From Marinoscillum pacificum (lineage in GTDB: Bacteria > Bacteroidota > Bacteroidia > Cytophagales > Cyclobacteriaceae), in NCBI RefSeq assembly GCF_024714495.1, contig NZ_JAMZMJ010000010.1, positions 124,001-188,000 of the forward strand: DNA of 64,000 nt, written 5' to 3'. Position numbers and translations under genes: made by a program. The notes under the pieces were generated by a model. That model made no database searches, had not been told where the DNA came from, and saw only the letters and a program-made list of their open reading frames with translations. This document shows positions 26,032-34,068 of this stretch, in pieces. The stretch's first letter is position 1; every line of letters begins with the position of its first letter.

Positions 26032-26954
26032 CTCTTCACCCGCGAATTCAACCCTATATTTTTCTGAGTAAGAAAGTGATAAATCACCTTCGTCCAGGAA
26101 TTGTAAGAATGCAATCCTTCATAATGCTTGCTGGCTTTTTCTCTCAAGACTGGCAATCTAGAACCTGGAACATTTGGAAAATCATGATGCTCATTGTGGT
26201 AGCCTACGTTGAAAACCAACTTATTTAATGGCCCATAATAGGAATATGTCTCCTGACCAGGCTTAGTAACATAGTGCTCAGACACAAAGTGACCACCCAA
26301 GGGATGAAGACCAGTTGCTAATATCACAGATAAAGCCATGTATAGCACACCTATCCAACCTACAAAATTCAGATACGTTAAAACAAAAATGATTTGGACC
26401 ACTAAGTTGACAAACTCCCATTTATTGGGTTTTCTTGGATAAACCATCAATGGCCGTAAAGCGTAAAAGAGAATCTGAAAAAACATCCAAATAAATTTCC
26501 CTACAAAACCTCTAAATAGCTTCGCTTCCAATCGTGTAGGAAGATCTGTATCAATTTTATCTTCTCCTTGTTTCCAATGGTGTTCAAGGTGATATGCTTT
26601 AAAAGCCATTGCAAATGGAAAAACCAAGGGCAGATTGACCAAAATGGCTAGCCAATTGTTTTTCGCTTCTGATTCAAAAGCAAGGTTATGGGATAATTCA
26701 TGAATGGCTAAAACCAGGATATGCACCAATGTAGTACCTACTAAAAACAACACTGCGATGAACCCCCAAATATTAGACGGCACATAAAATGACACTGCTA
26801 ACTGTAACAGTGAGACAAGCAAAACTTTGTACTTCAGACCAGCATCTATACCCATTAACTCCTTCACCTCAGGCACTTCTTTCAAAATCTGCTTTCTACG
26901 CTGAAAATGAGGCTCTCGTCCTTCCTCCCAAATGAAATCTTTAGTAGCTCCCAT
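26028..26954 (-). CDS. Sphingolipid delta-4 desaturase-like membrane protein (DEGS type)
   Basis: 308 residues. From memory it resembles eukaryotic dihydroceramide delta-4 desaturases (DEGS1) over nearly its full length. The N-terminal part DFIWEEGREPHFQRRKQIL echoes the DEGS start (DFEW..., RRREIL). The His boxes are HELSH (85-89), HLEHH (122-126) and HNEHH (253-257); the last is followed by DFPNVPGSRLP, with SYYGPLNKLVFNVGY before it, as in DEGS. Four to six membrane segments are expected. It would introduce the 4,5-double bond into a ceramide backbone, changing a dihydroceramide to a ceramide. Most bacterial sphingolipids are saturated, so this is notable. A -7 box lies 4 bases upstream of the ATG. 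Confidence 0.85.
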   Translation of the reverse strand: MGATKDFIWEEGREPHFQRRKQILKEVPEVKELMGIDAGLKYKVLLVSLLQLAVSFYVPSNIWGFIAVLFLVGTTLVHILVLAIHELSHNLAFESEAKNNWLAILVNLPLVFPFAMAFKAYHLEHHWKQGEDKIDTDLPTRLEAKLFRGFVGKFIWMFFQILFYALRPLMVYPRKPNKWEFVNLVVQIIFVLTYLNFVGWIGVLYMALSVILATGLHPLGGHFVSEHYVTKPGQETYSYYGPLNKLVFNVGYHNEHHDFPNVPGSRLPVLREKASKHYEGLHSYNSWTKVIYHFLTQKNIGLNSRVKR

Positions 26955-26958
26955 CCAG

Positions 26959-26966
26959 CAAATTTA
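26959..26966 (-). promoter_or_regulatory. -7 promoter element of the delta-4 desaturase-like gene
   Basis: TAAATTTG on the reverse strand matches TAnnTTTG and ends 4 bases before the ATG. A TTTC lies 17 bases upstream, in place of the -33 TTTG. The transcript would be leaderless or nearly so. Confidence 0.55.
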
Positions 26967-27093
26967 AACATTGTACTTTAATTGAAAGCCAGAAGATTAA
27001 TTGATAGACAGCTAGTATATCTCCTATTTTTCATGTTCATCTTTAATATTCCAATACTGACATTAAAAAATTCTCAACGTTTAGTGATTTGAT

Positions 27094-27101
27094 TAACTTT
27101 G
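27094..27101 (+). promoter_or_regulatory. -7 promoter element of the desaturase/hydroxylase pair
   Basis: TAACTTTG matches TAnnTTTG and lies 16 bases upstream of the ATG at 27118. The -33 element is weak. Confidence 0.5.
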
Positions 27102-27117
27102 TGACAATCAATATTCT

Positions 27118-27990
27118 ATGCTTAGATACAAAGCCGATATTAAGACCTTAGTCTATCTAACTTTCACCTCATCCCTGATGCTGGTATTATTCTTTTATCA
27201 TGAGCAAATCCAATCTGCGATTTTGTGGATACTTTATGGTATAGAATTGGTTATGGCTATTACTGTGGGAGTTATTGTTCATAATCATCGCCATGTAAGC
27301 ATCTGGAAAAACAAAACCTTGAATAATCTCACGGACTGCTGGTTGACAGTTCTATACGGGTTCCCTGTATTTGGATGGATCCCCACTCATCTTCAGAACC
27401 ACCATACACATACCAACAAGGAACCAGATTATACGAAGACCTACGCATTCTCTGAAAAGAATAACTTATGGACTATCATTTACTATCCGATGTATAGTAG
27501 TGGGGTTCAACTGAAAGCTATCAGACGCTATCTTTCTGATTTGAGAACAAAAAATCGAGAAAAATTCATTGAACATATTTTCCAGATCATATCATTGGTT
27601 CTATTCGTTGTAGCTGCATTCATTATTGACTGGAAAGCGGCTATTCTCTTCGTGATAATCCCTCAACAAATCTCGCTCAACAGTGTATTAGTATTTAACT
27701 ACGTACAGCATATTCATGCAGATGAAGAATCAGAATACAATCACTCCAGAAATATAGAAGGCCCACTAAATACCTTCCTATTCAACAATGGACTGCATAC
27801 TGCGCATCACATAAAACCTCATCTACACTGGAGTCGTTTACCTGAATTTCATGCTGAAATCAGAGACAAAATCGATCCTAAATTGAATGAAAAAAGTCTG
27901 ATCTGGTATTTAATCAGGCAATACTTATTATCACCATTTAACTCTAAATGGTCTACTGTATCCATGCGCCTTACGCGTGAAAAAGTCTGA
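27118..27990 (+). CDS. Membrane fatty-acid desaturase/hydroxylase (copy 1)
   Basis: 290 residues with about four membrane helices and the three His clusters of membrane di-iron desaturases (PF00487-like): HNHRH (about 57-61), HLQNHHTHT, and a late NNGLHTAHH, with extra histidines HIHADE and YNHSRN between. The reaction is uncertain: either a double bond or a hydroxyl in a lipid chain, such as the 4-hydroxy group of phytosphingosine or the 2-hydroxy group of the N-acyl chain. It is followed 4 bases later by a paralogue. The two differ in the residues around the His boxes, so they may act on different positions or chains. Confidence 0.8.
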   Translation: MLRYKADIKTLVYLTFTSSLMLVLFFYHEQIQSAILWILYGIELVMAITVGVIVHNHRHVSIWKNKTLNNLTDCWLTVLYGFPVFGWIPTHLQNHHTHTNKEPDYTKTYAFSEKNNLWTIIYYPMYSSGVQLKAIRRYLSDLRTKNREKFIEHIFQIISLVLFVVAAFIIDWKAAILFVIIPQQISLNSVLVFNYVQHIHADEESEYNHSRNIEGPLNTFLFNNGLHTAHHIKPHLHWSRLPEFHAEIRDKIDPKLNEKSLIWYLIRQYLLSPFNSKWSTVSMRLTREKV

Positions 27991-27994
27991 TAAT

Positions 27995-28951
27995 ATGTTG
28001 AAATTAAAATATAAATCAGATCGCAAAACACTTGCAGCTGTTACCCTGTACTTTGTCAGCACAGGACTGATCTGGTACTATTTCCCTCAATTGCACATAG
28101 CACTTCAGATCTTTGCAGTTATTTTTTTATGTATGCTCTCCTTTATATGTGCTGTGATCGTTCATAACACGGTCCATGTACCTATATTTAGAAGTAAGCG
28201 AGCAAACAAGGTGTTCCAAATCGTACTTTCTATGACTTATGGATATCCTGTAAGTCCGTTTGTGATAGGTCATAACCTAAGTCATCATCAACACACAGGC
28301 AAAGATCAAGACATTGCCAGAACGGATAAGTTAAGGTTTAAGTGGAATTTTCTCAATCAAGCATTGTTCTTCTTTGTAACCTCTGACAGCATCATGAAAT
28401 CTGAATGGCTATGGATCAAAAAAATGTGGAAAGAAGATCGAAGAAGCTGGGTTATTCAATATTTCTTGGAACTGATTGGTGTAGGCTTAATTAAGATTCC
28501 TCTTTTATTTTTCAATTGGCCAGTGACGTTATTAACTATTTGGCTACCGCACTTATGGGCTCAGTGGGGCATCGTAGGAACTAACTTTTGGCAACATGAT
28601 GGCTGTGATGTTTATCATGAATATAATCACTCCAGAAATTTTACCAACAAGCTGTTAAACTTTCTGGTATTCAACAATGGGTACCATGGTTTGCATCACA
28701 ATAATGCAACGCTACACTGGAGTGAACTACCAGAAATATATGAGAAAGAATTTGCTCCAAACATTCATCCAAATCTAAATCGAAACTCTTTATTCATGTA
28801 TTTGTGGGAATCTTGCGGGTGGCCTGGAAAAAGACTAGACTATTTGGGAAACCCAGTCGTTTTAGATAAAAACAAACAGGAAGATAGCCTGGAGTGGATC
28901 AACCACAAGGATTACAAAAAGAACATTGAGCACTTAGGAGCCGAAGTTTAA
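27995..28951 (+). CDS. Membrane fatty-acid desaturase/hydroxylase (copy 2)
   Basis: 318 residues from the ATG at 27995 (a GTG at 27977 would run into the upstream gene). It is paralogous to the gene before it: matching His clusters are HNTVH, HNLSHHQHT and NNGYHGLHH, and the EYNHSRN and THLHWSELPE-type stretches recur in both. It has a longer C-terminal tail (about 40 residues, rich in charge). It belongs to the same membrane di-iron family and has the same uncertainty between desaturation and hydroxylation. It precedes the CDP-alcohol phosphotransferase by 7 bases, so it is probably in the same operon. Confidence 0.8.
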   Translation: MLKLKYKSDRKTLAAVTLYFVSTGLIWYYFPQLHIALQIFAVIFLCMLSFICAVIVHNTVHVPIFRSKRANKVFQIVLSMTYGYPVSPFVIGHNLSHHQHTGKDQDIARTDKLRFKWNFLNQALFFFVTSDSIMKSEWLWIKKMWKEDRRSWVIQYFLELIGVGLIKIPLLFFNWPVTLLTIWLPHLWAQWGIVGTNFWQHDGCDVYHEYNHSRNFTNKLLNFLVFNNGYHGLHHNNATLHWSELPEIYEKEFAPNIHPNLNRNSLFMYLWESCGWPGKRLDYLGNPVVLDKNKQEDSLEWINHKDYKKNIEHLGAEV

Positions 28952-28958
28952 CTAAATA

Positions 28959-29888
28959 ATGAGTCAATTGAATTTCATCAGTAGACATTATCAGGAAGTT
29001 TTAGCCTCGATTAAGCAAATAGATGTAGAAGAAACATTTGATCTGTACTTCAGTCGTTTTTTCGGTTTGTTATTTGCCAGGCTAGGAAAAACACTCAATC
29101 TAACACCTACTCACGTAAGTTTTTTAAGCTTGGGTTTTGGTGTTCCAGGAGGTATTTTGCTTTACTGGCAAACAGATGTTTGGATTATTGCAGTTGCTTG
29201 CTTTCTTATAACGCTTGCAGGAATACTAGATAGCGCAGATGGCCAACTAGCCAGGATGACAGGAACGTCAAGTGAATTTGGCAGAATGGTGGATGGCACT
29301 ATTGACAACATGGTATTCATGGCATGCTACTTCGCAGGAATTGCCTATTTCAAAGACATCTATGGCCTTCTTACCATAGTTGCTATTGCAGGAGCCTCAG
29401 GTTTTGTTCATAGTGTCAAGTCTGCCATCTATGAATTCTATAAATGTGAATACCAGGAATTGATGGAAAACAAAGAAGAAAGCAGTATTCCATACACTTC
29501 CAAAGAAGTAGAAATTCAGGGGAACCGATGGTACCATAAGGTGATCTATTATATTATCGTAGATTACACCAACAAGCAATTGAAGTTTATAACCAGAAGC
29601 ATTGCTCAGCGCAAATCCATGCGAGAACTCACTACCAACTCCGAAATTTCCCGACGATTTTTAGAGCGTTACAGAGATTACAATAAATCTATGCTTAGCT
29701 GGTGGGCTATTTTCTGCGGCACCAACACTCATAGAACTGCCATAATGGTCTGCTCCCTTTTTGGCAGAATAGATATTTATTTCATTGCCAGTGTTGCCTG
29801 GACCATTTTCATTATTCCTATTTCCTTAATTCAAGCGAAGAGAGACAAAGAGCTTCTTCAAGAATTTTCATTTCAGAACGCCGCTTAA
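28959..29888 (+). CDS. CDP-alcohol phosphotransferase, candidate inositol-phospholipid synthase
   Basis: 309 residues with the full CDP-alcohol phosphotransferase signature at about residues 91-116: D-x2-DG-x2-AR-x8-G-x3-D-x3-D, seen as DSADGQLARM followed by GRMVDGTID. The family couples a CDP-activated alcohol or lipid to a second alcohol. With ino1 and a likely cytidylyltransferase in the locus, two routes are possible: CDP-diacylglycerol plus inositol phosphate, or CDP-inositol plus ceramide. It is somewhat longer than simple phosphatidylinositol-phosphate synthases, with a hydrophilic insertion around residues 155-240. It is last in the forward operon; the next gene converges on it. Confidence 0.85.
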   Translation: MSQLNFISRHYQEVLASIKQIDVEETFDLYFSRFFGLLFARLGKTLNLTPTHVSFLSLGFGVPGGILLYWQTDVWIIAVACFLITLAGILDSADGQLARMTGTSSEFGRMVDGTIDNMVFMACYFAGIAYFKDIYGLLTIVAIAGASGFVHSVKSAIYEFYKCEYQELMENKEESSIPYTSKEVEIQGNRWYHKVIYYIIVDYTNKQLKFITRSIAQRKSMRELTTNSEISRRFLERYRDYNKSMLSWWAIFCGTNTHRTAIMVCSLFGRIDIYFIASVAWTIFIIPISLIQAKRDKELLQEFSFQNAA

Positions 29889-30983
29889 TTAAGATTTAGG
29901 TTTCAATACTGCATTGGAGGTCAGCTGACAAAAACCCTTTAAGCCTTTCATGATCGCTTTTGCTTTGGTGGCCTTAACAGTTCCTGGCTGATATTCTACT
30001 GACGCCTTCGTCATTGGATCCAGTACTCGATTTGCAAACTCATTGACAATTGCCCGATCTTCTGTAATCATCACAACCTCCTGCTCAAAGTGATAACTGA
30101 TTAAGTCATAATTACTACTTCCGAAAACAAGTTTATCACTGTCAATTAGAATAGCTTTCAAATGAAACATCCCAGGATGATGAAAGAGCTTAAAGAACCC
30201 TTTATTACTCTGTGAAAGGAGGTAATCAAAAAACAAGCCTTTATTATTCTCCTTTGGAGAGATAATACTCACTTCTACACCAGATTCCGCTATACTCTGA
30301 AGCACTGGAAGCAAAGGCTCTGATACATAAGGAGAAATAACAGTAATTTTTGATTGAGCTTGTCTAAGAATGTCAAAAAACTCCTCATACAGACTTTTAC
30401 TTCTCACTCCATTGAGAAAAAATAATTGATGCCCTTTAAGATTTTCCTTGAGTGACTGGTTTGAACCGTTCCAAGTGGTTAAAAAATCCGCTCGGATTGC
30501 TTTGCCTATGGAAAGATCCTCCATCTCAAGCATCATATCATGCCACTCAAAATTGTGATCGCTAAAGTTTATCCCACCCAAGTATGAGTATCTACCATCC
30601 ACCACCATCATCTTTTTATGATTTCGAAGCGGATATCGAAGCATCAATGGGCCTGTAGGATTCACAAACTTGACCTTTATCCCATTCGCTTCAGCTTTAG
30701 CTAACAACCTATATGTATTCTTTACTTCTCCCTTAAAGTTTGGATCTCTCAAATACTTCAGCCCAAAGACAAAGTGATCACTGACGACAGCTTTTGAAAA
30801 AGAATCAATTATGAGTCGCTTATCTCTTGCAGGGCTTTGCAGCATCAAATGAATTAACTCCTCCCCTGCCGCATCTCCTTCAAAAGTCATTGCTTGCACA
30901 TAAAGAGATTCTTTAGCTTCTTGAGCTCTAACACTCAATGCTGCCATAAATTCACTCGCTCCTATTAATATTTGTGACTTCAT
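29889..30983 (-). CDS. Phospholipase D-family synthase with two HKD motifs (cardiolipin-synthase-like)
   Basis: 364 residues with both HxKx4D motifs: NHKKMMVVDGRYSYLGGIN (first, about residue 122) and FHLKAILIDSDKLVFGSSN (second, about residue 275). It lacks the N-terminal membrane segments of typical bacterial cardiolipin synthases, so it is probably cytosolic or peripherally membrane-bound. The family transfers phosphatidyl groups between lipid and alcohol. A role in lipid headgroup exchange, possibly on sphingolipids, is suggested by the location but cannot be shown. It is transcribed towards the CDP-alcohol phosphotransferase gene with no intergenic gap and shares a divergent upstream region with the PimA-like gene. 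Confidence 0.82.
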   Translation of the reverse strand: MKSQILIGASEFMAALSVRAQEAKESLYVQAMTFEGDAAGEELIHLMLQSPARDKRLIIDSFSKAVVSDHFVFGLKYLRDPNFKGEVKNTYRLLAKAEANGIKVKFVNPTGPLMLRYPLRNHKKMMVVDGRYSYLGGINFSDHNFEWHDMMLEMEDLSIGKAIRADFLTTWNGSNQSLKENLKGHQLFFLNGVRSKSLYEEFFDILRQAQSKITVISPYVSEPLLPVLQSIAESGVEVSIISPKENNKGLFFDYLLSQSNKGFFKLFHHPGMFHLKAILIDSDKLVFGSSNYDLISYHFEQEVVMITEDRAIVNEFANRVLDPMTKASVEYQPGTVKATKAKAIMKGLKGFCQLTSNAVLKPKS

Positions 30984-30996
30984 TATAAGACTTTCC

Positions 30997-31004
30997 TATT
31001 TTTG
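30997..31004 (+). promoter_or_regulatory. -7 promoter element of the PimA-like gene
   Basis: TATTTTTG matches TAnnTTTG. Its G is at 31004, so transcription should begin near 31010. That excludes the in-frame TTG at 31002 and supports the ATG at 31053. Confidence 0.55.
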
Positions 31005-31052
31005 GGGCATACAAGATTAATCAAATCCACTAATACCAAGACACAACCACCC

Positions 31053-32159
31053 ATGAAGATTGCTCAGGTTTGCCCATATGATTTTTCACGTCCTGGTGGG
31101 GTAAAAAACCATATTGAGTCTTTATCCAAATATCTGAGACAAATGGGTCACGAAGTGAAAATAATTGCCCCCAATCCCAATATTTCTGAGGAAGGTGTTT
31201 ATCATTTTGGAGGTAACAGGAGTCTAAACTTGGGCGGCACCAAAATTGATATCAACATCGCATTAGGAGCTGAACGAAAAGCACTAAAAAACTTCCTTCG
31301 AAACGAGCAATTTGACGTTATTCATTTTCACACTTTTTGGAATCCAGCGCTACCATTTCAAATTAGAAGATTTAGTAGAGCAAAACATGTCACCACCTTT
31401 CACGACACACCAAAAAGCCAATTTGTCGGAAAAAACATCATGCCAATAGCTGCTAAGGGTGTTTTCACATTAATGGATGCCATCATTTCAGTAAGTAAAA
31501 CACAAGCAGCATACATCAATAGGTTTTCAAAAAGAGAAATCTCTATCATTCCAAACGGTATAGATTTAGCGGAGTACCAACAACCTATTGAGCCAATAAA
31601 AAAGTATGACGATGGTAAATTCAACATCCTATTTCTCGGAAGGCTTGAAGAACGAAAAGGAATTTTGCACGCATTGGAGTCTTACAAAATTGTCAAAAAG
31701 GCAAACCCTGACATCCGACTAATCATTGCTGGAGACGGTGATGAGAGAATCCAAGCAGAAAACTTTATCAAAATACATGAACTACAGGATATTGAAATGC
31801 TTGGGTTTGTTTCAGAAAGCGAGAAACTTCGACTTTTAAAAACCGCTGATTTGTATATCGCTCCAGCACTTTTTGGAGAAAGTTTTGGAATCGTTTTGCT
31901 TGAAGCAATGGCTATGGGCACACCCATGTGTGGCTATGGAAATGAAGGCTACCTAAATGTGCTTTCAGAAAAACAACGTGCGTATTTCGCCTCACCGTAT
32001 GATACTGAAAGCTTAGCTGCTAAGACTTTGGCTCTGATTAGCGATCAGAACGAACAATCAAAAATGATTTTAGAAGGGAGTCAAGTTGTTCAACCATTTG
32101 ATTGGGAAATCTTGACAACTCAAATCGAGAATGTTTATAAACGCGTCCTAAAAAATTAA
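31053..32159 (+). CDS. GT4 glycosyltransferase, PimA-like
   Basis: 368 residues from the ATG at 31053. It shows the GT-B fold layout and GT4 signature: MKIAQVCPYDFSRPGGVKNH at the N-terminus, PNGID, FLGRLEERKGI, AGDGDE and GESFGIVLLEAMAMGTPM at the sugar-nucleotide site. From memory, the N-terminal start and the GESFGIVL segment closely recall mycobacterial PimA, which adds mannose to phosphatidylinositol. Next to the inositol-lipid genes, this suggests glycosylation of an inositol lipid or inositol phosphoceramide (inference). The similarity may instead reflect a general GT4 relation. Confidence 0.8.
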   Translation: MKIAQVCPYDFSRPGGVKNHIESLSKYLRQMGHEVKIIAPNPNISEEGVYHFGGNRSLNLGGTKIDINIALGAERKALKNFLRNEQFDVIHFHTFWNPALPFQIRRFSRAKHVTTFHDTPKSQFVGKNIMPIAAKGVFTLMDAIISVSKTQAAYINRFSKREISIIPNGIDLAEYQQPIEPIKKYDDGKFNILFLGRLEERKGILHALESYKIVKKANPDIRLIIAGDGDERIQAENFIKIHELQDIEMLGFVSESEKLRLLKTADLYIAPALFGESFGIVLLEAMAMGTPMCGYGNEGYLNVLSEKQRAYFASPYDTESLAAKTLALISDQNEQSKMILEGSQVVQPFDWEILTTQIENVYKRVLKN

Positions 32160-32271
32160 ATTAAGGTCATGTTTCGTTATGATTCTGCATTTAATCATAA
32201 CACTCCATAAATTAACAATTAGAAGAATCAAATTATTTTGTTTAGAGTGTCTGGTTAGTTCCGACACCAGA

Positions 32272-32279
32272 TAAATTTG
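32272..32279 (+). promoter_or_regulatory. -7 promoter element of the gene starting at 32316
   Basis: TAAATTTG matches TAnnTTTG. It overlaps the in-frame TTG that would otherwise be read as a start, so that TTG is not translated and the ATG at 32316 is the better start. Confidence 0.55.
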
Positions 32280-32315
32280 CAAGGATTAAACAAACAGGTA
32301 TTGACTAATTTATTA

Positions 32316-33179
32316 ATGGGTTTTGCCCATGGATATGACATTGGGGATCTAGAAGTTTTTATCAAGAGCTTAAAAGCTCATGGATTTTCTGGTGAAGCGG
32401 TTCTATTCACCAACAAAATCAACACCACGAAACGAAAGGAAATTTACCAGACCTATAGTGTTACCTGCATTGACTCAAAGGATCCTGTTTTCAAGAAAAC
32501 ACTAAAAGATCAACCAATAATTGATCAGTTGTTGCCCGCTATAAGGAGATACCTGATTTACGAGAGCTACCTCAATTCAGGCCAAGAGTATGGCAATGTG
32601 TTTATCTCCGACACAAGAGATGTATTATTTCAAGGAAATCTAGATGATTATGAAGTGAAGGATGAGCTTCATGTTTTTTTAGAACGCGATAACAATTCCA
32701 TTGTGGAAAACTCATTTAATCGAAATTGGATACTCAATGGTTACGGTGAAGAAGGTCTTGCTCTGATTGGGAATAAAACCATTTCTTGTTCTGGGTTTAC
32801 TTTTGGTAGCCATAAACAAATGGCCAATTACCTCAAACTCATGAGCGATGAGATTGTCAAGTTTCACAATACTCAACCTAAAATAATCGGTGGTATTGAT
32901 CAGGGATTTCACAATTACCTGGTGCACACCAATAAAATTGACAACTGTATCATACACCCCAACAAAACCTTTGGTGTTATTACTTGCGGACGGGAAAGCA
33001 ATCTCAAATTAAAGGATGGGATAATCCTAGATGACAATGAGTGTGTTCAAACAATCGTACATCAATACGACAGGAACACAGATATCTACAAAGAGCTAAA
33101 CCCATACCGATACAATAAAGAACAAGAGATCAAAAGGAAGCGGGAGTCTAAATCATTTTGGTCAAGATTATTCAACTAA
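32316..33179 (+). CDS. Putative glycosyltransferase with DTRD motif
   Basis: 287 residues from the ATG at 32316. I do not recognise a named family with certainty. A DxD-like site, VFISDTRDVLFQG, and the N-terminal GYDIGDLEVFIKSLKAHGF are what one sees in nucleotide-sugar transferases that act on surface glycans. The C-terminus is short, basic and ends FWSRLFN, which resembles the WWSRLFA end of the exostosin-like protein at 47436-48308. It is the first of the surface-glycan genes after the lipid locus. Confidence 0.6.
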   Translation: MGFAHGYDIGDLEVFIKSLKAHGFSGEAVLFTNKINTTKRKEIYQTYSVTCIDSKDPVFKKTLKDQPIIDQLLPAIRRYLIYESYLNSGQEYGNVFISDTRDVLFQGNLDDYEVKDELHVFLERDNNSIVENSFNRNWILNGYGEEGLALIGNKTISCSGFTFGSHKQMANYLKLMSDEIVKFHNTQPKIIGGIDQGFHNYLVHTNKIDNCIIHPNKTFGVITCGRESNLKLKDGIILDDNECVQTIVHQYDRNTDIYKELNPYRYNKEQEIKRKRESKSFWSRLFN

Positions 33180-33251
33180 TCCTGTATCAAAGCAGACGGA
33201 AAACCTCTTCTAAGACTTATAGATACTCTAGATCAAAATACTGTAACTCTT

Positions 33252-33965
33252 TTATTTTTTTGATTTCAATGCTATAATGGAACAATAGATTGACCAATAA
33301 GGCATCTTGAAAAGCAGAAGTAAGGAGTACTTTAAAAAATCGAATAATCGAAAGGGCTTTTGCCAGGCAAGGCGTAAGTATTCGCTAAATTTTTCGGTGA
33401 TCCCATTTAAATGCGAAGCTGTTCCCCAGGGACCTACCTGAATGGCTCTTCCAGGCACTAAAGCAAAGGCTTTATCTGTACTAGACCGCAAAAGTCTATC
33501 TCCAAAGATTCCAGTCCAAGGCTTTCTAGCCATCAACTTAGCAAACTCCAAATTCATCGCATATGCATGACGATCATTGGTGCGAACCTTTATAATTCCA
33601 GAATATTCTGTTCGCTTGGCATAAGTGTCCTGCCTGAAATCAGGCTTGTGACCAAAATAAAAGACATCCCACTCTTGCTCATTTAGAAACTGCTGATAGC
33701 TAGACGGAGAGACTTTTGATAAAAAATGAACGTCATCCTCAAAGATCAGACAATTGCTTAGCTTGTTTTCAGCTATGTAGCAATAGACATCATAGTGAGC
33801 ATTGAAACAACCTCGCTTAGAATCCTCAGTGTCAGGCTCATTTTTAAATACTTCAACAAACCCTTTCGGCAAACCTAAACTTTGCTCTATGTGAGCACAC
33901 TTGAGTTGGATGAATGCTTCATCATTTTTAGTTGTCAGAAGTATAGCTTTGCTGAAAAATGTCAT
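33252..33965 (-). CDS. Glycosyltransferase family 25-like protein
   Basis: 237 residues. The segment SKRGCFNAHYDVYCYIAEN followed by LIFEDDVHFL matches GT25-type (LPS oligosaccharide galactosyltransferase and procollagen-transferase-like) enzymes, where the EDD motif binds the metal. WDVFYFGHK and HAYAMNLEFAKLM are also typical. A hydrophobic stretch near the C-terminus could bind the membrane. Probable role: adding a sugar to LPS or a surface glycan. It is alone on the reverse strand. Confidence 0.78.
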   Translation of the reverse strand: MTFFSKAILLTTKNDEAFIQLKCAHIEQSLGLPKGFVEVFKNEPDTEDSKRGCFNAHYDVYCYIAENKLSNCLIFEDDVHFLSKVSPSSYQQFLNEQEWDVFYFGHKPDFRQDTYAKRTEYSGIIKVRTNDRHAYAMNLEFAKLMARKPWTGIFGDRLLRSSTDKAFALVPGRAIQVGPWGTASHLNGITEKFSEYLRLAWQKPFRLFDFLKYSLLLLFKMPYWSIYCSIIALKSKK

Positions 33966-34068
33966 CTAAAGAAATTAATCTTATTTAAGCTCAAAGATGT
34001 ACAGAATTACATTCTTAACTTATCTGAATAAATCATTAACCTATTGAAATAGGTATCTTCGCCACTGA

